Source: Cycloclasticus sp. (GTDB lineage Bacteria > Pseudomonadota > Gammaproteobacteria > Methylococcales > Cycloclasticaceae). Taken from it: a stretch of DNA of 64,000 nt. The notes under the pieces are model-generated. The model was not told where the DNA came from. It saw nothing but the letters and a program-made list of their open reading frames with translations, and did not search any database. Position numbers and translations under genes: made by a program. Shown piece after piece: positions 55,992 to 64,000 of the stretch (within the stretch, counting starts at the first letter, position 1; each line of letters begins with the position of its first letter). The stretch covers positions 310,001 through 374,000 of the forward strand of contig PADC01000006.1 of assembly GCA_002700385.1 (NCBI GenBank), written 5' to 3'.

Positions 55992-57185
55992 TCAACTCCT
56001 TTCTGCATTATTTTCATGGGTTGAAATGACAACGGGCAGTTGAACTTCCATGGTTGTTCCAACGCCTATATTAGACTCACATTTCACCCTGCCTTTATGT
56101 GCGTTTACAACGTTGCTCACTACTGCCAAACCCAAACCGGTGCCATTTGTTTTATCCGTATAAAAAGGTTTAAATATTTTTTCCTGTTGCTCAAGTGACA
56201 AACCTCGCCCTTGATCTTTAACAACAATTTTTAGATTGTTATCCTCAATGACCTGTATTGAGCACAACACATCATTATTAGAACCGCTGGCCTCCAACGC
56301 GTTATCCAATAAATTACTGATTGCCCCAATTAACGCATCGTGGCTAATATGAATTGTTGTCGCTTCTGAAAAATCGCCCATATCAAAATACACTTTTTTT
56401 CCGTGATACAGATCCTTCAGAGTATGGACAAAGGCTGTTAATTTATTTGGTTGTTTTACAAAGTCTCCACTGTGCGAATAATTCAACATATCAGTGACCT
56501 GCGAATTTAAAACTCGCAGCCTATCCAGCAATTTTGTCGAAAATTTTTGTTGTGCTTCAGCGTTTAACGTATCTGAACTTAGCTGTGAGGCATACAATAA
56601 TGCCGAGGCTAAAGGCGTACGAATTTGATGCGCTAGACTAGCCGAAAACTGACCCATATCGGCCAATTTCTTTTTATGTTCAAGCTGTTGGGTTAATTCT
56701 TGCTGGTGGGTAATATCACTGAGCAACACAACCTGGCCAGACTGTCCGCTCAATGCCTTCATTGATAGCGCAACGGTCTTACCATTATGCAGCACAAATT
56801 GTTCAGTCCGTTCACCCTGATAAGTTAAGATACTGGATCGAAGCTGTGACCACTGTTGACCGAGCAGACTATTGCCAAACCAATGCCTAGCGCAAGCGTT
56901 CACTTTTACAATCTTTTGCTGCTCATCTAAAACAATTAATGCCCCTGGAATGGCCTCAATTAGGCCCTCCAGCTGACTCGCCAACGCATCTTTGTCAGAT
57001 AAATATTGAATTTTTTCAGAATTTGACTGCTTGAGGGCCTCGCTTAATACGACAACCTGTTGTTCCAGCTGCTGGTATGAATCCGTTAAGTGTTGCGAAA
57101 CCTGATTAAACGCCTGAAACGCCTCTTCAAGCGATGGCTTTTTATGCTGTTTAGATGATGTAACAACTATGTTCATTTTTGGCAT
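55992..57185 (-). CDS. fleS: Sensor histidine kinase FleS
   Basis: 397 residues from the ATG at 57185. An ATG 12 codons earlier (57221) is rejected because it lies inside the predicted sigma-54 promoter. A PAS-like domain (LEGLIEAIPGALIVLDE) precedes the kinase core: phospho-His in ASLAHQIRTPLASAL, N box LLDNALEA and G boxes DQGRGLS and GTGLGLAVV. No membrane helix, as usual for FleS, a cytosolic kinase that phosphorylates FleR. It lacks a clear ribosome site. Confidence 0.92.
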   Translation of the reverse strand: MPKMNIVVTSSKQHKKPSLEEAFQAFNQVSQHLTDSYQQLEQQVVVLSEALKQSNSEKIQYLSDKDALASQLEGLIEAIPGALIVLDEQQKIVKVNACARHWFGNSLLGQQWSQLRSSILTYQGERTEQFVLHNGKTVALSMKALSGQSGQVVLLSDITHQQELTQQLEHKKKLADMGQFSASLAHQIRTPLASALLYASQLSSDTLNAEAQQKFSTKLLDRLRVLNSQVTDMLNYSHSGDFVKQPNKLTAFVHTLKDLYHGKKVYFDMGDFSEATTIHISHDALIGAISNLLDNALEASGSNNDVLCSIQVIEDNNLKIVVKDQGRGLSLEQQEKIFKPFYTDKTNGTGLGLAVVSNVVNAHKGRVKCESNIGVGTTMEVQLPVVISTHENNAERS

Positions 57186-57224
57186 GTTTTTGTCAGTTGA
57201 TAAATAACAAGCCAAAAACATGCC
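57181..57224. repeat. 11-bp perfect inverted repeat overlapping the fleS promoter
   Basis: GGCATGTTTTT (57181-57191) and AAAAACATGCC (57214-57224) are exact inverse copies 22 bases apart. The right arm is part of the -24 element and the left arm contains the fleS start codon. It could be a regulator site or a leader structure. Confidence 0.6.
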
Positions 57225-57225
57225 A
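57210..57225 (-). promoter_or_regulatory. Sigma-54-type promoter before fleSR
   Basis: The minus strand reads TGGCATGTTTTTGGCT, matching the -24/-12 consensus TGGCAC-G-N4-TTGCW with the invariant GG and GC ten bases apart. Start of transcription is expected near 57200, about 15 bases before the fleS ATG at 57185. FleQ-driven sigma-54 transcription of fleSR is known from Pseudomonas and fits the upstream fleQ gene. Confidence 0.7.
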
Positions 57226-57292
57226 AATAATTTTCTAATTAAAAAACATATACTTACAAATCATATTTATTTAAGAGGTCGATAGAAGCCAT

Positions 57293-58735
57293 TTAATTGG
57301 CGCGTTGAATATCATGTTTGCGCATTTTTTCAACCAACGTCGTACGGCGCATATTAAGCTTTTTAGCTGCGTGCGCCACGACACCATCGGCATCATTTAA
57401 CGCTTGCTGAATTAATGAAAGCTCTAAAGTATTTAAGTGTTCTTTGAGGTCTATACCTTGTTCAGGCAATATACCGACCGTCTGATGACTTGTGGCCGCA
57501 TGCGCCTGATTTGATAATGCCAATTCAGGAGGCATTGGCGGCTCAAGTACAAATTCTTCTTGGGTATGGATGGGGGTTTGATCAAACTGTTGGAATTTAT
57601 CAGGTAAATCCTTCACATCAACAACACCATAGGCATGAATAATAGCAAGCCGTTCCACCATATTGGCCAGCTCTCTCACATTCCCTGGCCAAGCATATTG
57701 GCACAGCGCCATCAAAGCACCTGAGGTGAATCTCACCGAACCTTTGTTATCATTTTCAATACGCTGCACTAACTCGCTCACTAGCATGGGGATATCTTCC
57801 GCCCTGTCTCTCAACGGTGCGATCGTAATCGGAAAAACATCTAACCTATAAAACAAATCTTCACGAAAGTTACCTTTCTCAATCTCTTTTTTAAGATCCC
57901 GATGTGTTGCCGCCAACACCCTTACATTACACTCAATGAGTTTATTTCCACCGACTCTTTCAAACACTTTTTCCTGCAAGACACGTAGCAGCTTAACTTG
58001 CATTTGCATCGGCATATCACCAATTTCATCAAGAAATAATGTTCCACCTTCCGCTAATTCAAAACGCCCTTGCCGTGCCGTTAACGCCCCCGTAAAAGCA
58101 CCTTTCTCATGGCCGAATAGTTCGCTTTCAATAAGCTCAGCCGGAATTGCACCGCAGTTAATCGGTACAAACGCTTTTTGGCGACGAGCAGAATGATAGT
58201 GAATATTTCGAGCAATCACTTCTTTTCCGGTACCGGATTCACCCAAAATTAAAACCGTTGCATCCGACACACAAACCTGTTGAATCAACTGCCTGACACG
58301 TTTCACTTCTTGGCTATTACCCACCAAACTTCTGAATAACTCGGTCGCTCTTTGGGTCATCTCCTCAGTTAAAGAATTTGCTGAAGATTGCAATTGACGG
58401 ATACTCTTAACAAAACTTTGGTAGCTCGTTGGCCACTCTAACGGCACTAAATAACTCCTTAGAATTTTGGATATTGTTGCTGGCCGCCCCTTATTATGGA
58501 TATATAAAATCGGCTGATGAAGTTTTCTGTCAACAAAAAGATCATGAACGATGTCGGGATTTATTTTCACCCCTTCGGCCAACACAATAAGTGGCGACTC
58601 CTCAGCATTAACGACATTCGCCAGTTTCTCAATCTCCAGCACGTTAACTTTATAATCCAAAAAACTTAATACCGTTTTTATTTCCAGGCAGCGTTTTTCA
58701 TCGTTATCTATCAAAAGTACTTTTTGTAACGCCAT
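57293..58735 (-). CDS. fleQ: Flagellar master regulator FleQ (sigma-54 activator)
   Basis: 480 residues. A divergent receiver-like N-terminal domain ([18 protein letters not shown]), AAA+ domain with [15 protein letters not shown] and a DEIG box, and a Fis-type HTH at the C-terminus ([18 protein letters not shown]). FleQ sits at the top of the polar flagellar cascade and in Pseudomonas also binds cyclic di-GMP. The position upstream of fleSR and fliE is the classic arrangement and fixes the identity. Confidence 0.95.
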   Translation of the reverse strand: MALQKVLLIDNDEKRCLEIKTVLSFLDYKVNVLEIEKLANVVNAEESPLIVLAEGVKINPDIVHDLFVDRKLHQPILYIHNKGRPATISKILRSYLVPLEWPTSYQSFVKSIRQLQSSANSLTEEMTQRATELFRSLVGNSQEVKRVRQLIQQVCVSDATVLILGESGTGKEVIARNIHYHSARRQKAFVPINCGAIPAELIESELFGHEKGAFTGALTARQGRFELAEGGTLFLDEIGDMPMQMQVKLLRVLQEKVFERVGGNKLIECNVRVLAATHRDLKKEIEKGNFREDLFYRLDVFPITIAPLRDRAEDIPMLVSELVQRIENDNKGSVRFTSGALMALCQYAWPGNVRELANMVERLAIIHAYGVVDVKDLPDKFQQFDQTPIHTQEEFVLEPPMPPELALSNQAHAATSHQTVGILPEQGIDLKEHLNTLELSLIQQALNDADGVVAHAAKKLNMRRTTLVEKMRKHDIQRAN

Positions 58736-58907
58736 AAGCCGTTATTCCTGCGTCATGAATTTAGTTTTAATTAGTATGTCAAAAAAATGTCACTTCGTGC
58801 AGTTTTTGTTCGCAAACTTTTCGGTTTTTTTTGCCTTTTATCATTTAACTTGACAGCCCAACAAACAAACCTTAGAAAGTACAGTATATTAATTCGAGCC
58901 ACCCACT

Positions 58908-60158
58908 GTGACAGATCTATCTTCGGAAATTCTTTTTTCTATACTCGTTGTTCTAATCCTGCTCTCCGCCTTTTTCTCAGGGTCTGAAACGGCCTTAATG
59001 CGGCTCAATAGATATCGGCTTTTACATCTGATAAAAAGCGATCACCTTGGCGCCAAAATGGCACACAAACTTTTAAAAAAACCAGACCGGCTTATTGGTC
59101 TTATTCTTCTCGGCAATAATTTTATTAATATTTTTGCCTCATCGATTGCTACGATTTTAGCCTTACGACTTTATGGTGAAGCTGGCATCGCCATCGCTGC
59201 GGGCTTACTGACTTTTGTTATTTTAATCTTCTCAGAAGTCGCGCCAAAAACCTGGGCGGCGAGCCACCCTGAACGATTGGCGTTTTTTGCCTCCATTGTC
59301 TACACGCCCTTACTCAAGCTCTTCTATCCGGCTGTCTGGGTTATCAATATATTATCTAATCGGCTACTTAGAGTTCTGGGTATCCATGTGCGTCATGATG
59401 CAGGTACCGCGTTAGAGCATGAAGAATTACGCACGGTTGTCACCGAAGCAGGCAGCCTGATACCCGAAGAGCACAAGGACATGTTAGTTGGCATCTTAGA
59501 TCTTCAACGAGCAACCGTTGAAGATATTATGACACCGATTAATGATATTCACGGGATTGATCTTGATGACGAAAACGATGACATTAAAAAACAACTTTTA
59601 AACACCTCATATTCCAACCTACCCGTTTTCTCTACAAATTTGGACTCCATCCAAGGCTATTTAAGAACCAAAGATATTATTAAACTCTTTCAAAAAGATG
59701 ATTTTAATAAGGAAGACCTTGCTGAGATACAACAAACACCGTATTTCATTCCAAATAACACGAGTCTCTATACTCAACTGATCAATTTCCAACAAAACAA
59801 AGAACGTTTTGCCTTTGTGGTGAATGAATACGGCTCTCTTCTTGGCCTTATTACGCTGCAAGACCTGTTAGAAGAAGTCATCGGTGAATTCACTACCGAT
59901 CCTTCCGATAGCTCCCCCGATATTCAAAAACAACATGATGATACACTGCTCGTTAATGGCAATATCACCATTAGAGAGCTTAATCGTTCCATGGATTGGA
60001 GTTTGCCAACCCATGGGCCAAAAACATTAAATGGGCTGATTATCGAATACCTTGAATCCATACCCGAGCAAGGAACCAGCTTAAAGTTATACGATCACCC
60101 TGTTGAAATAATACAAATGGAAGATAATGCCGTTAAATTAGCTAAATTTCACTCTTAA
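58908..60158 (+). CDS. CorC/HlyC (CNNM) family membrane protein with CBS domains
   Basis: 416 residues from a GTG start. An N-terminal DUF21 membrane domain with about four helices (FFSGSETALMRLN; GNNFINIFASSIA), a CBS pair (about 195-325, EDIMTPINDIHGI and FVVNEYGSLLGLITLQDLLEEV) and a C-terminal CorC_HlyC domain. The family is tied to Mg2+ or Co2+ efflux. Typical neighbours such as ffh are not in view. Divergent from fleQ across 170 bases. Confidence 0.92.
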   Translation: MTDLSSEILFSILVVLILLSAFFSGSETALMRLNRYRLLHLIKSDHLGAKMAHKLLKKPDRLIGLILLGNNFINIFASSIATILALRLYGEAGIAIAAGLLTFVILIFSEVAPKTWAASHPERLAFFASIVYTPLLKLFYPAVWVINILSNRLLRVLGIHVRHDAGTALEHEELRTVVTEAGSLIPEEHKDMLVGILDLQRATVEDIMTPINDIHGIDLDDENDDIKKQLLNTSYSNLPVFSTNLDSIQGYLRTKDIIKLFQKDDFNKEDLAEIQQTPYFIPNNTSLYTQLINFQQNKERFAFVVNEYGSLLGLITLQDLLEEVIGEFTTDPSDSSPDIQKQHDDTLLVNGNITIRELNRSMDWSLPTHGPKTLNGLIIEYLESIPEQGTSLKLYDHPVEIIQMEDNAVKLAKFHS

Positions 60159-60226
60159 TAAACGTTAGTCAATAAATAGGCTATGCTTGTTCTAATTAAC
60201 ACTTAATAACACTGCGGACTATTGGT

Positions 60227-60847
60227 ATGGCCAAATTAACACTTTTTTTCAATAACACGCCCATTGATACTTTCCACCTTGAAGAAGAAGTCTCCACCAT
60301 TGGTAGGGCCGAGTCTAATACATTTATTATTGATAGTCTTGCCATCGCGCCCGAACACTTAAAAATCTCACTGATTGCTGATGATTATTTCATCGAAAGC
60401 TTATCTGAACAATTCCCTACCTTTTTGAACAATCACCCTGCTCAAAGAGAAAAAATTCAACACGGTGATTCTATTCGCATTGGAAAACATTCTCTCAGTT
60501 TTTTTCACCAGATTCTTCGCTATGATAACTATACAGTTGAAAGTGATGATTTAGATGAAGCTACTGCCAATAATTCAATAAATAACGTCGGTGCAGGACA
60601 CCTTCAATCTATTAATGGGACAGACATTGGGCTGGTAATGAGCTTGAATAAAGCGGTGAACGAAATAAAGGTTTCAGACACCGTACCGGCTATCATTGCG
60701 AAGCGACACGATGGGTATTACATTTCCCGACTTATGGATAACGTGACCCTTGCTATCGCGGACAATCCCATCACGAGTGAAACAAAATTAGAAGAAAACT
60801 CTGTTCTACACATTGGCGATAACAAATACCTCTTTTTTATCGAGTAG
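60227..60847 (+). CDS. Protein with one or two degenerate FHA domains
   Basis: 206 residues. The first 95 have the FHA pattern: STIGRAESN, then HLKISL and a second-strand NHPAQREKIQHGDSIRIGKH. The usual S-R-x-H is changed to AP-E-H, so phosphothreonine binding is doubtful. The C-terminal 70 residues (ISRLMDNVTLAIADNPI and LEENSVLHIGDNKYLFF) repeat the second half of the fold, suggesting a second FHA-like domain. No signal peptide. Partners unknown. It follows the CorC gene by 68 bases and is convergent with radA. Confidence 0.75.
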   Translation: MAKLTLFFNNTPIDTFHLEEEVSTIGRAESNTFIIDSLAIAPEHLKISLIADDYFIESLSEQFPTFLNNHPAQREKIQHGDSIRIGKHSLSFFHQILRYDNYTVESDDLDEATANNSINNVGAGHLQSINGTDIGLVMSLNKAVNEIKVSDTVPAIIAKRHDGYYISRLMDNVTLAIADNPITSETKLEENSVLHIGDNKYLFFIE

Positions 60848-61017
60848 CTGATAAAATTTTAATTACACCATCCTGAATAAAAAATGCTTTAAGCCTAAAC
60901 GTCCTGTTACGCTGTCAGAAGTGGCTCAATTTAAAGCCAGCACGCAAATTTTTCCTAGGGCGCATTCCTTAGGCGATACAGTCTCTCATTAGGCTTGCAA
61001 GGCTTTATTAAATGATC

Positions 61018-62382
61018 TTAAAAAAACGATAAAGCGTCACGTAACACACTGATAGGATGAATTTCCAACCCTTCAACACCACTTTTAGGGACATTACCTT
61101 TTGGGGCTAATGCAATTTTAAACCCATGCTTAGCCGCTTCTCTGAGGCGTTCTTCACCATTTTGAACCGGGCGCACTTCACCCGACAGGCCTAATTCACC
61201 AAAAACGACCCAATCTTTAGGAATATTTTTGGATTTAAAGCTTGAAAGCAGGGCAGCGACAACCGCTAAATCCCCACCGGTTTCCATTACACGTAACCCG
61301 CCTACAATATTGACAAACACATCTTGATCCAGCAATGAACACTGACCATGTCTGTGCAAAATCGCCAGAAGCATTGCCAAACGGTTTTGATCCATGCCAA
61401 CAGTTATCCGCTTTGGGTGCCCTTGGCGGCTTTCATCGACCAGAGCTTGCACTTCCACTAGCAATGGCCTTGAGCCTTCCCGAGTAACCATAACAACACT
61501 GCCAGGGACATCTTGTTCATGGCGGGAAAGAAAAATCGCCGACGGATTGGTCACCTCCCGAAGGCCTTTTTCTGTCATCGCAAAAACACCCAATTCATTC
61601 ACCGCTCCAAAACGATTTTTAATCGCTCGAATAACACGAAAGCGGCTAGCGGAATCACCTTCAAAATACAATACTGAATCCACCATATGTTCCAACACCC
61701 GCGGTCCGGCGATAGCACCCTCTTTGGTGACATGCCCCACTAAAAAAATTGTTGTATTAGTGCGTTTAGCAAACCGAACTAACCGCGCGGCGCACTCTCG
61801 AACCTGCCCAACCGATCCAGGCGCCGATTGTAATTCATCGCTGAACACTGTTTGAATCGAGTCAATCACCAAGACATCCGTCGACATTTTCTCGGCTGTT
61901 GCAAGAATCGTTTCTAAGGCAATTTCACATAAAATACTCACTCTATCTACGGATAAATGAAGTCGGTTAGCCCGCATACTGACTTGTTGGGCAGACTCCT
62001 CACCACTAACATACAACGTTTTGATGTGCTGGCTCATGCTTGCCAGCGATTGCAACAATAACGTCGACTTACCTATGCCAGGGTCACCACCAATTAAAAT
62101 AGCTGAACCCGGCACAATCCCGCCACCCAGCACACGGTCTAATTCTTCTAAACCACTTTGACTCCGTTCAAGACGTTGCGCTTTAACGTCCGACAAAACC
62201 TGTACTTCCGTCGAACTGGCTTGATCTGCATAGCCACTGAACCGATTCTCTTTCGACGAACGGCTCATTATTGATTCTTCGAGAGTATTCCATCCGCCAC
62301 AATCCTGACACTGACCCGCCCACTTAGAGGTACTGGCACCACAGTCTCGACAGGTATAAACAGCTTTAGTTTTGCTCACCAT
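61018..62382 (-). CDS. radA: DNA repair protein RadA/Sms
   Basis: About 454 residues from an ATG at 62382; a TTG at 62388 and a GTG at 62379 are also possible. N-terminal zinc finger (CRDCGASTSKWAGQCQDC), RecA-like ATPase with Walker A GGDPGIGKSTLL, the RadA-specific KNRFGAVNELGVF and a C-terminal Lon-like domain. It helps branch migration in recombination. The 5' end overlaps alr by about 20 bases, completing the usual dnaB-alr-radA order. Confidence 0.96.
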   Translation of the reverse strand: MVSKTKAVYTCRDCGASTSKWAGQCQDCGGWNTLEESIMSRSSKENRFSGYADQASSTEVQVLSDVKAQRLERSQSGLEELDRVLGGGIVPGSAILIGGDPGIGKSTLLLQSLASMSQHIKTLYVSGEESAQQVSMRANRLHLSVDRVSILCEIALETILATAEKMSTDVLVIDSIQTVFSDELQSAPGSVGQVRECAARLVRFAKRTNTTIFLVGHVTKEGAIAGPRVLEHMVDSVLYFEGDSASRFRVIRAIKNRFGAVNELGVFAMTEKGLREVTNPSAIFLSRHEQDVPGSVVMVTREGSRPLLVEVQALVDESRQGHPKRITVGMDQNRLAMLLAILHRHGQCSLLDQDVFVNIVGGLRVMETGGDLAVVAALLSSFKSKNIPKDWVVFGELGLSGEVRPVQNGEERLREAAKHGFKIALAPKGNVPKSGVEGLEIHPISVLRDALSFF

Positions 62383-63466
62383 CATCAACCTCTTTGATCA
62401 CTCTTGTAACACGACTGGTTATACCGCACATCAAATCATAAGAAATGGTGTTGCTTTTTTCAGCCACTTCCTCAATCGGCAATCCAACTCCCCATAAAAC
62501 CACTTCATCCCCTATTTGAATATTATGACACTGGCTCACATCAACACTAATCGAATCCATTGAGACACGCCCAACCAATGTTGCCTTCTGCCCTGCCACT
62601 AAAACCGGCGTTCCTACCGAAGCATGGCGTGGATAACCATCCCCATAACCCACTCCAATTGTTGCGATCAAACGAGTTCTTTCAGCTTGCCAAGTGGCAC
62701 CGTACCCAACAAAGCTTCCTTTCTTGATTGTCTTAAGTGAAATCACTTGGCTTTTAAAGGTCATCACCGCCTGCAAACCCTCATCACTGGCCTTAGCCCC
62801 ATGAAATGGGCTTCCACCATAAAGCATGATGCCCGGCCGCACCCAATGTCGTTGTGCATTTTTCCAACCCAAAAGGCCTGCAGAATTTGCAATACTTTGC
62901 TCACCGGATAAGCACGAAATACAATGATCAAAACAATTAATTTGTTGCTCGGTCGACACCGACGCCATATCATCTGCGCACGATAGATGCGTCATTAACT
63001 TCATCGGCAACCGCACCTTTCCCGATAATTGCAAGGCCTGGTAGACCCTCGTCACGGACGATGGGTCTACGCCTAAACGATTCATACCGGTATTAATCTT
63101 TAACCAGACTGAGACAGGTGTTGATAAATGACTTGAACTCAACAACCCCACCTGATATTCACTGTGAACAACCGCATCTAAGTCATATCGAGCAAACTGA
63201 TCAACTTGCTCCTGCGACATAAAACCACTCAAAACTAAAACCACCTTTTTAATGCCGGCTTTTCTTAGCATAATGGCTTCATCTAAGCGAGCGACAGCAA
63301 AGCCATCTACCATAGACAACGCCTGTGCAACGGCCAGCATCCCGTGGCCATATGCATCGGCCTTGATAACGGCCAGCCGTTTTGAATAAGGCGCCGCTTG
63401 CGCAACAAGTGAAGCATTATGCTTCAACGCAGCTAAATCAATTATAACTTCCGGGTTAAGCGACAT
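62366..63466 (-). CDS. alr: Alanine racemase
   Basis: 366 residues. PLP-binding K35 in AVIKADAYGHG, catalytic Tyr Y255 in FVGYGATW, and VGRVSMDSISVDVS are present. It supplies D-alanine for peptidoglycan. Sits between dnaB and radA, same strand. Confidence 0.96.
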   Translation of the reverse strand: MSLNPEVIIDLAALKHNASLVAQAAPYSKRLAVIKADAYGHGMLAVAQALSMVDGFAVARLDEAIMLRKAGIKKVVLVLSGFMSQEQVDQFARYDLDAVVHSEYQVGLLSSSHLSTPVSVWLKINTGMNRLGVDPSSVTRVYQALQLSGKVRLPMKLMTHLSCADDMASVSTEQQINCFDHCISCLSGEQSIANSAGLLGWKNAQRHWVRPGIMLYGGSPFHGAKASDEGLQAVMTFKSQVISLKTIKKGSFVGYGATWQAERTRLIATIGVGYGDGYPRHASVGTPVLVAGQKATLVGRVSMDSISVDVSQCHNIQIGDEVVLWGVGLPIEEVAEKSNTISYDLMCGITSRVTRVIKEVDDGEQN

Positions 63467-63515
63467 AACCTATTTATTCATGGCTTATTTTGCCCTAGGG
63501 ACACCATACATTGAG

Positions 63516-64000
63516 TTAATATTCATCATCAATATAGGCGTCATTCATATGGTTTTCAAAGCGAGTGTATTGCCCCAAGAAAGTTAGTCGACAAGTCCCA
63601 ATCGGGCCATTACGTTGTTTACCAATAATAATTTCTGCCACGCCCTTCGCATCCGAGTCTTCGTTATACACCTCATCTCTATAAATGAAGATAATAACGT
63701 CAGCATCCTGCTCAATACTCCCAGACTCCCTGAGATCAGACATCACAGGCCGTTTATTAGGCCGCTGTTCCAAGTTACGATTCAACTGAGATAAAGCAAT
63801 GACGGGGACATCCAGCTCTTTGGCCAGTGCTTTCAAGGAACGTGAAATATCAGATATTTCTGCCACCCGACTTTCACTCTTCGAAGGGGACTGCATCAAC
63901 TGCAAGTAATCGAGTACGATTAACCCAAGTTGACCATGTTCTTTCATCAGCCGTCGTGCACGAGCACGCACCTCCATTGGGCTTAAAGCGGGGGTATCAT
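63516..64000 (-). CDS. dnaB: Replicative DNA helicase DnaB, C-terminal part (runs off right edge)
   Basis: The frame is open to the window end, so only about 161 C-terminal residues are visible. RecA-like helicase core: [13 protein letters not shown] (Walker B), [14 protein letters not shown], and [20 protein letters not shown] with the arginine-containing [13 protein letters not shown]. It unwinds DNA at the fork. An internal ATG at 63977 is not the start; the residues just before it (TPALSP) continue the family sequence. Confidence 0.96.
   Translation of the reverse strand, partial: DTPALSPMEVRARARRLMKEHGQLGLIVLDYLQLMQSPSKSESRVAEISDISRSLKALAKELDVPVIALSQLNRNLEQRPNKRPVMSDLRESGSIEQDADVIIFIYRDEVYNEDSDAKGVAEIIIGKQRNGPIGTCRLTFLGQYTRFENHMNDAYIDDEY

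Noticed and set aside
61394-61855. 153-codon plus-strand frame
   Set aside because: Antisense to radA with no recognisable domain.
1-64000. tRNA, rRNA, CRISPR arrays, transposases or att sites
   Set aside because: Looked for in all gaps; no cloverleaf, regular repeat-spacer pattern or transposase protein was seen.

Overview
The window is an AT-leaning chromosomal segment of an aerobic, motile gammaproteobacterium. Housekeeping genes (glnS, pyk, scpAB, trpS, mrcB, dnaB-alr-radA), a high-affinity cbb3 oxidase with an FNR-type regulator, and the polar-flagellum regulators FleQ/FleS/FleR point that way. Together with several aromatic-ring dioxygenases, the mix suggests a marine hydrocarbon degrader of the Cycloclasticus type. 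That taxonomic guess is an inference; no marker such as 16S rRNA is present.

Region 1 (1-12.3 kb) is an accessory catabolic block. It holds a benzoate/anthranilate-dioxygenase-like large subunit (runs off the left edge), a gene closely resembling carbazole 1,9a-dioxygenase CarAa, a TetR-family regulator with an apparent frameshift, an RND efflux pump with its adaptor, an ABM-fold monooxygenase-like protein, a possible 39-residue ORF, a meta-cleavage-product-type hydrolase, a naphthalene-dioxygenase-like alpha/beta pair, and OmpW, a channel for small hydrophobic molecules. No ferredoxin, reductase or extradiol dioxygenase is present. The strongest non-coding signal is an array of four 14-bp palindromes (TGAACA-NN-TGTTCA) spaced 54, 54 and 56 bp apart in front of the carAa-like gene, laid over a good promoter.

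Region 2 (12.3-26.7 kb): glnS, a YihY-family membrane protein and sufT are followed by the complete cbb3 oxidase module. ccoI-ccoS point left and meet a SafE-like gene. fnr starts next to ccoI and points right, followed by ccoNOQP, a small membrane protein, ccoG and ccoH. ccoQ (57 aa) was found directly from the sequence. A diguanylate cyclase follows.

Region 3 (26.7-49 kb): mostly leftward housekeeping genes: rluB-scpB-scpA, pyk, ppnP, trpS, a site-2 protease, a YciO protein, tsaB, a DinG/YoaA helicase, mrcB with an LpoP-like TPR lipoprotein and a nuclease-like protein, a GGDEF-EAL protein divergent from an HDOD protein, a glutamine amidotransferase, two small envelope proteins, folE, dusA and the oxaloacetate decarboxylase Na+ pump oadGAB. 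Between folE and the small proteins lies a 250-bp relic of ferrochelatase (hemH) in which the two ends of the gene survive and the middle is gone.

Region 4 (49-64 kb): the early flagellar cluster fleQ-fleS-fleR-fliE-fliF-fliG-fliH-fliI-fliJ, with a sigma-54-type promoter before fleS; a rightward CorC-family protein and an FHA-like protein; then radA, alr and the C-terminal part of dnaB, which runs off the right edge.

How the parts fit: CarAa-type angular dioxygenation, a meta-cleavage hydrolase and a BenA/AntA-type dioxygenase are the oxygenase and hydrolase steps of a carbazole-like route, with efflux and OmpW handling hydrophobic substrates. FNR-like boxes before ompW, before the small ORF/ABM gene and (weakly) before ccoN suggest oxygen-linked control shared between the catabolic block and the cbb3 oxidase. 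No tRNA, rRNA, CRISPR array or insertion sequence was seen.
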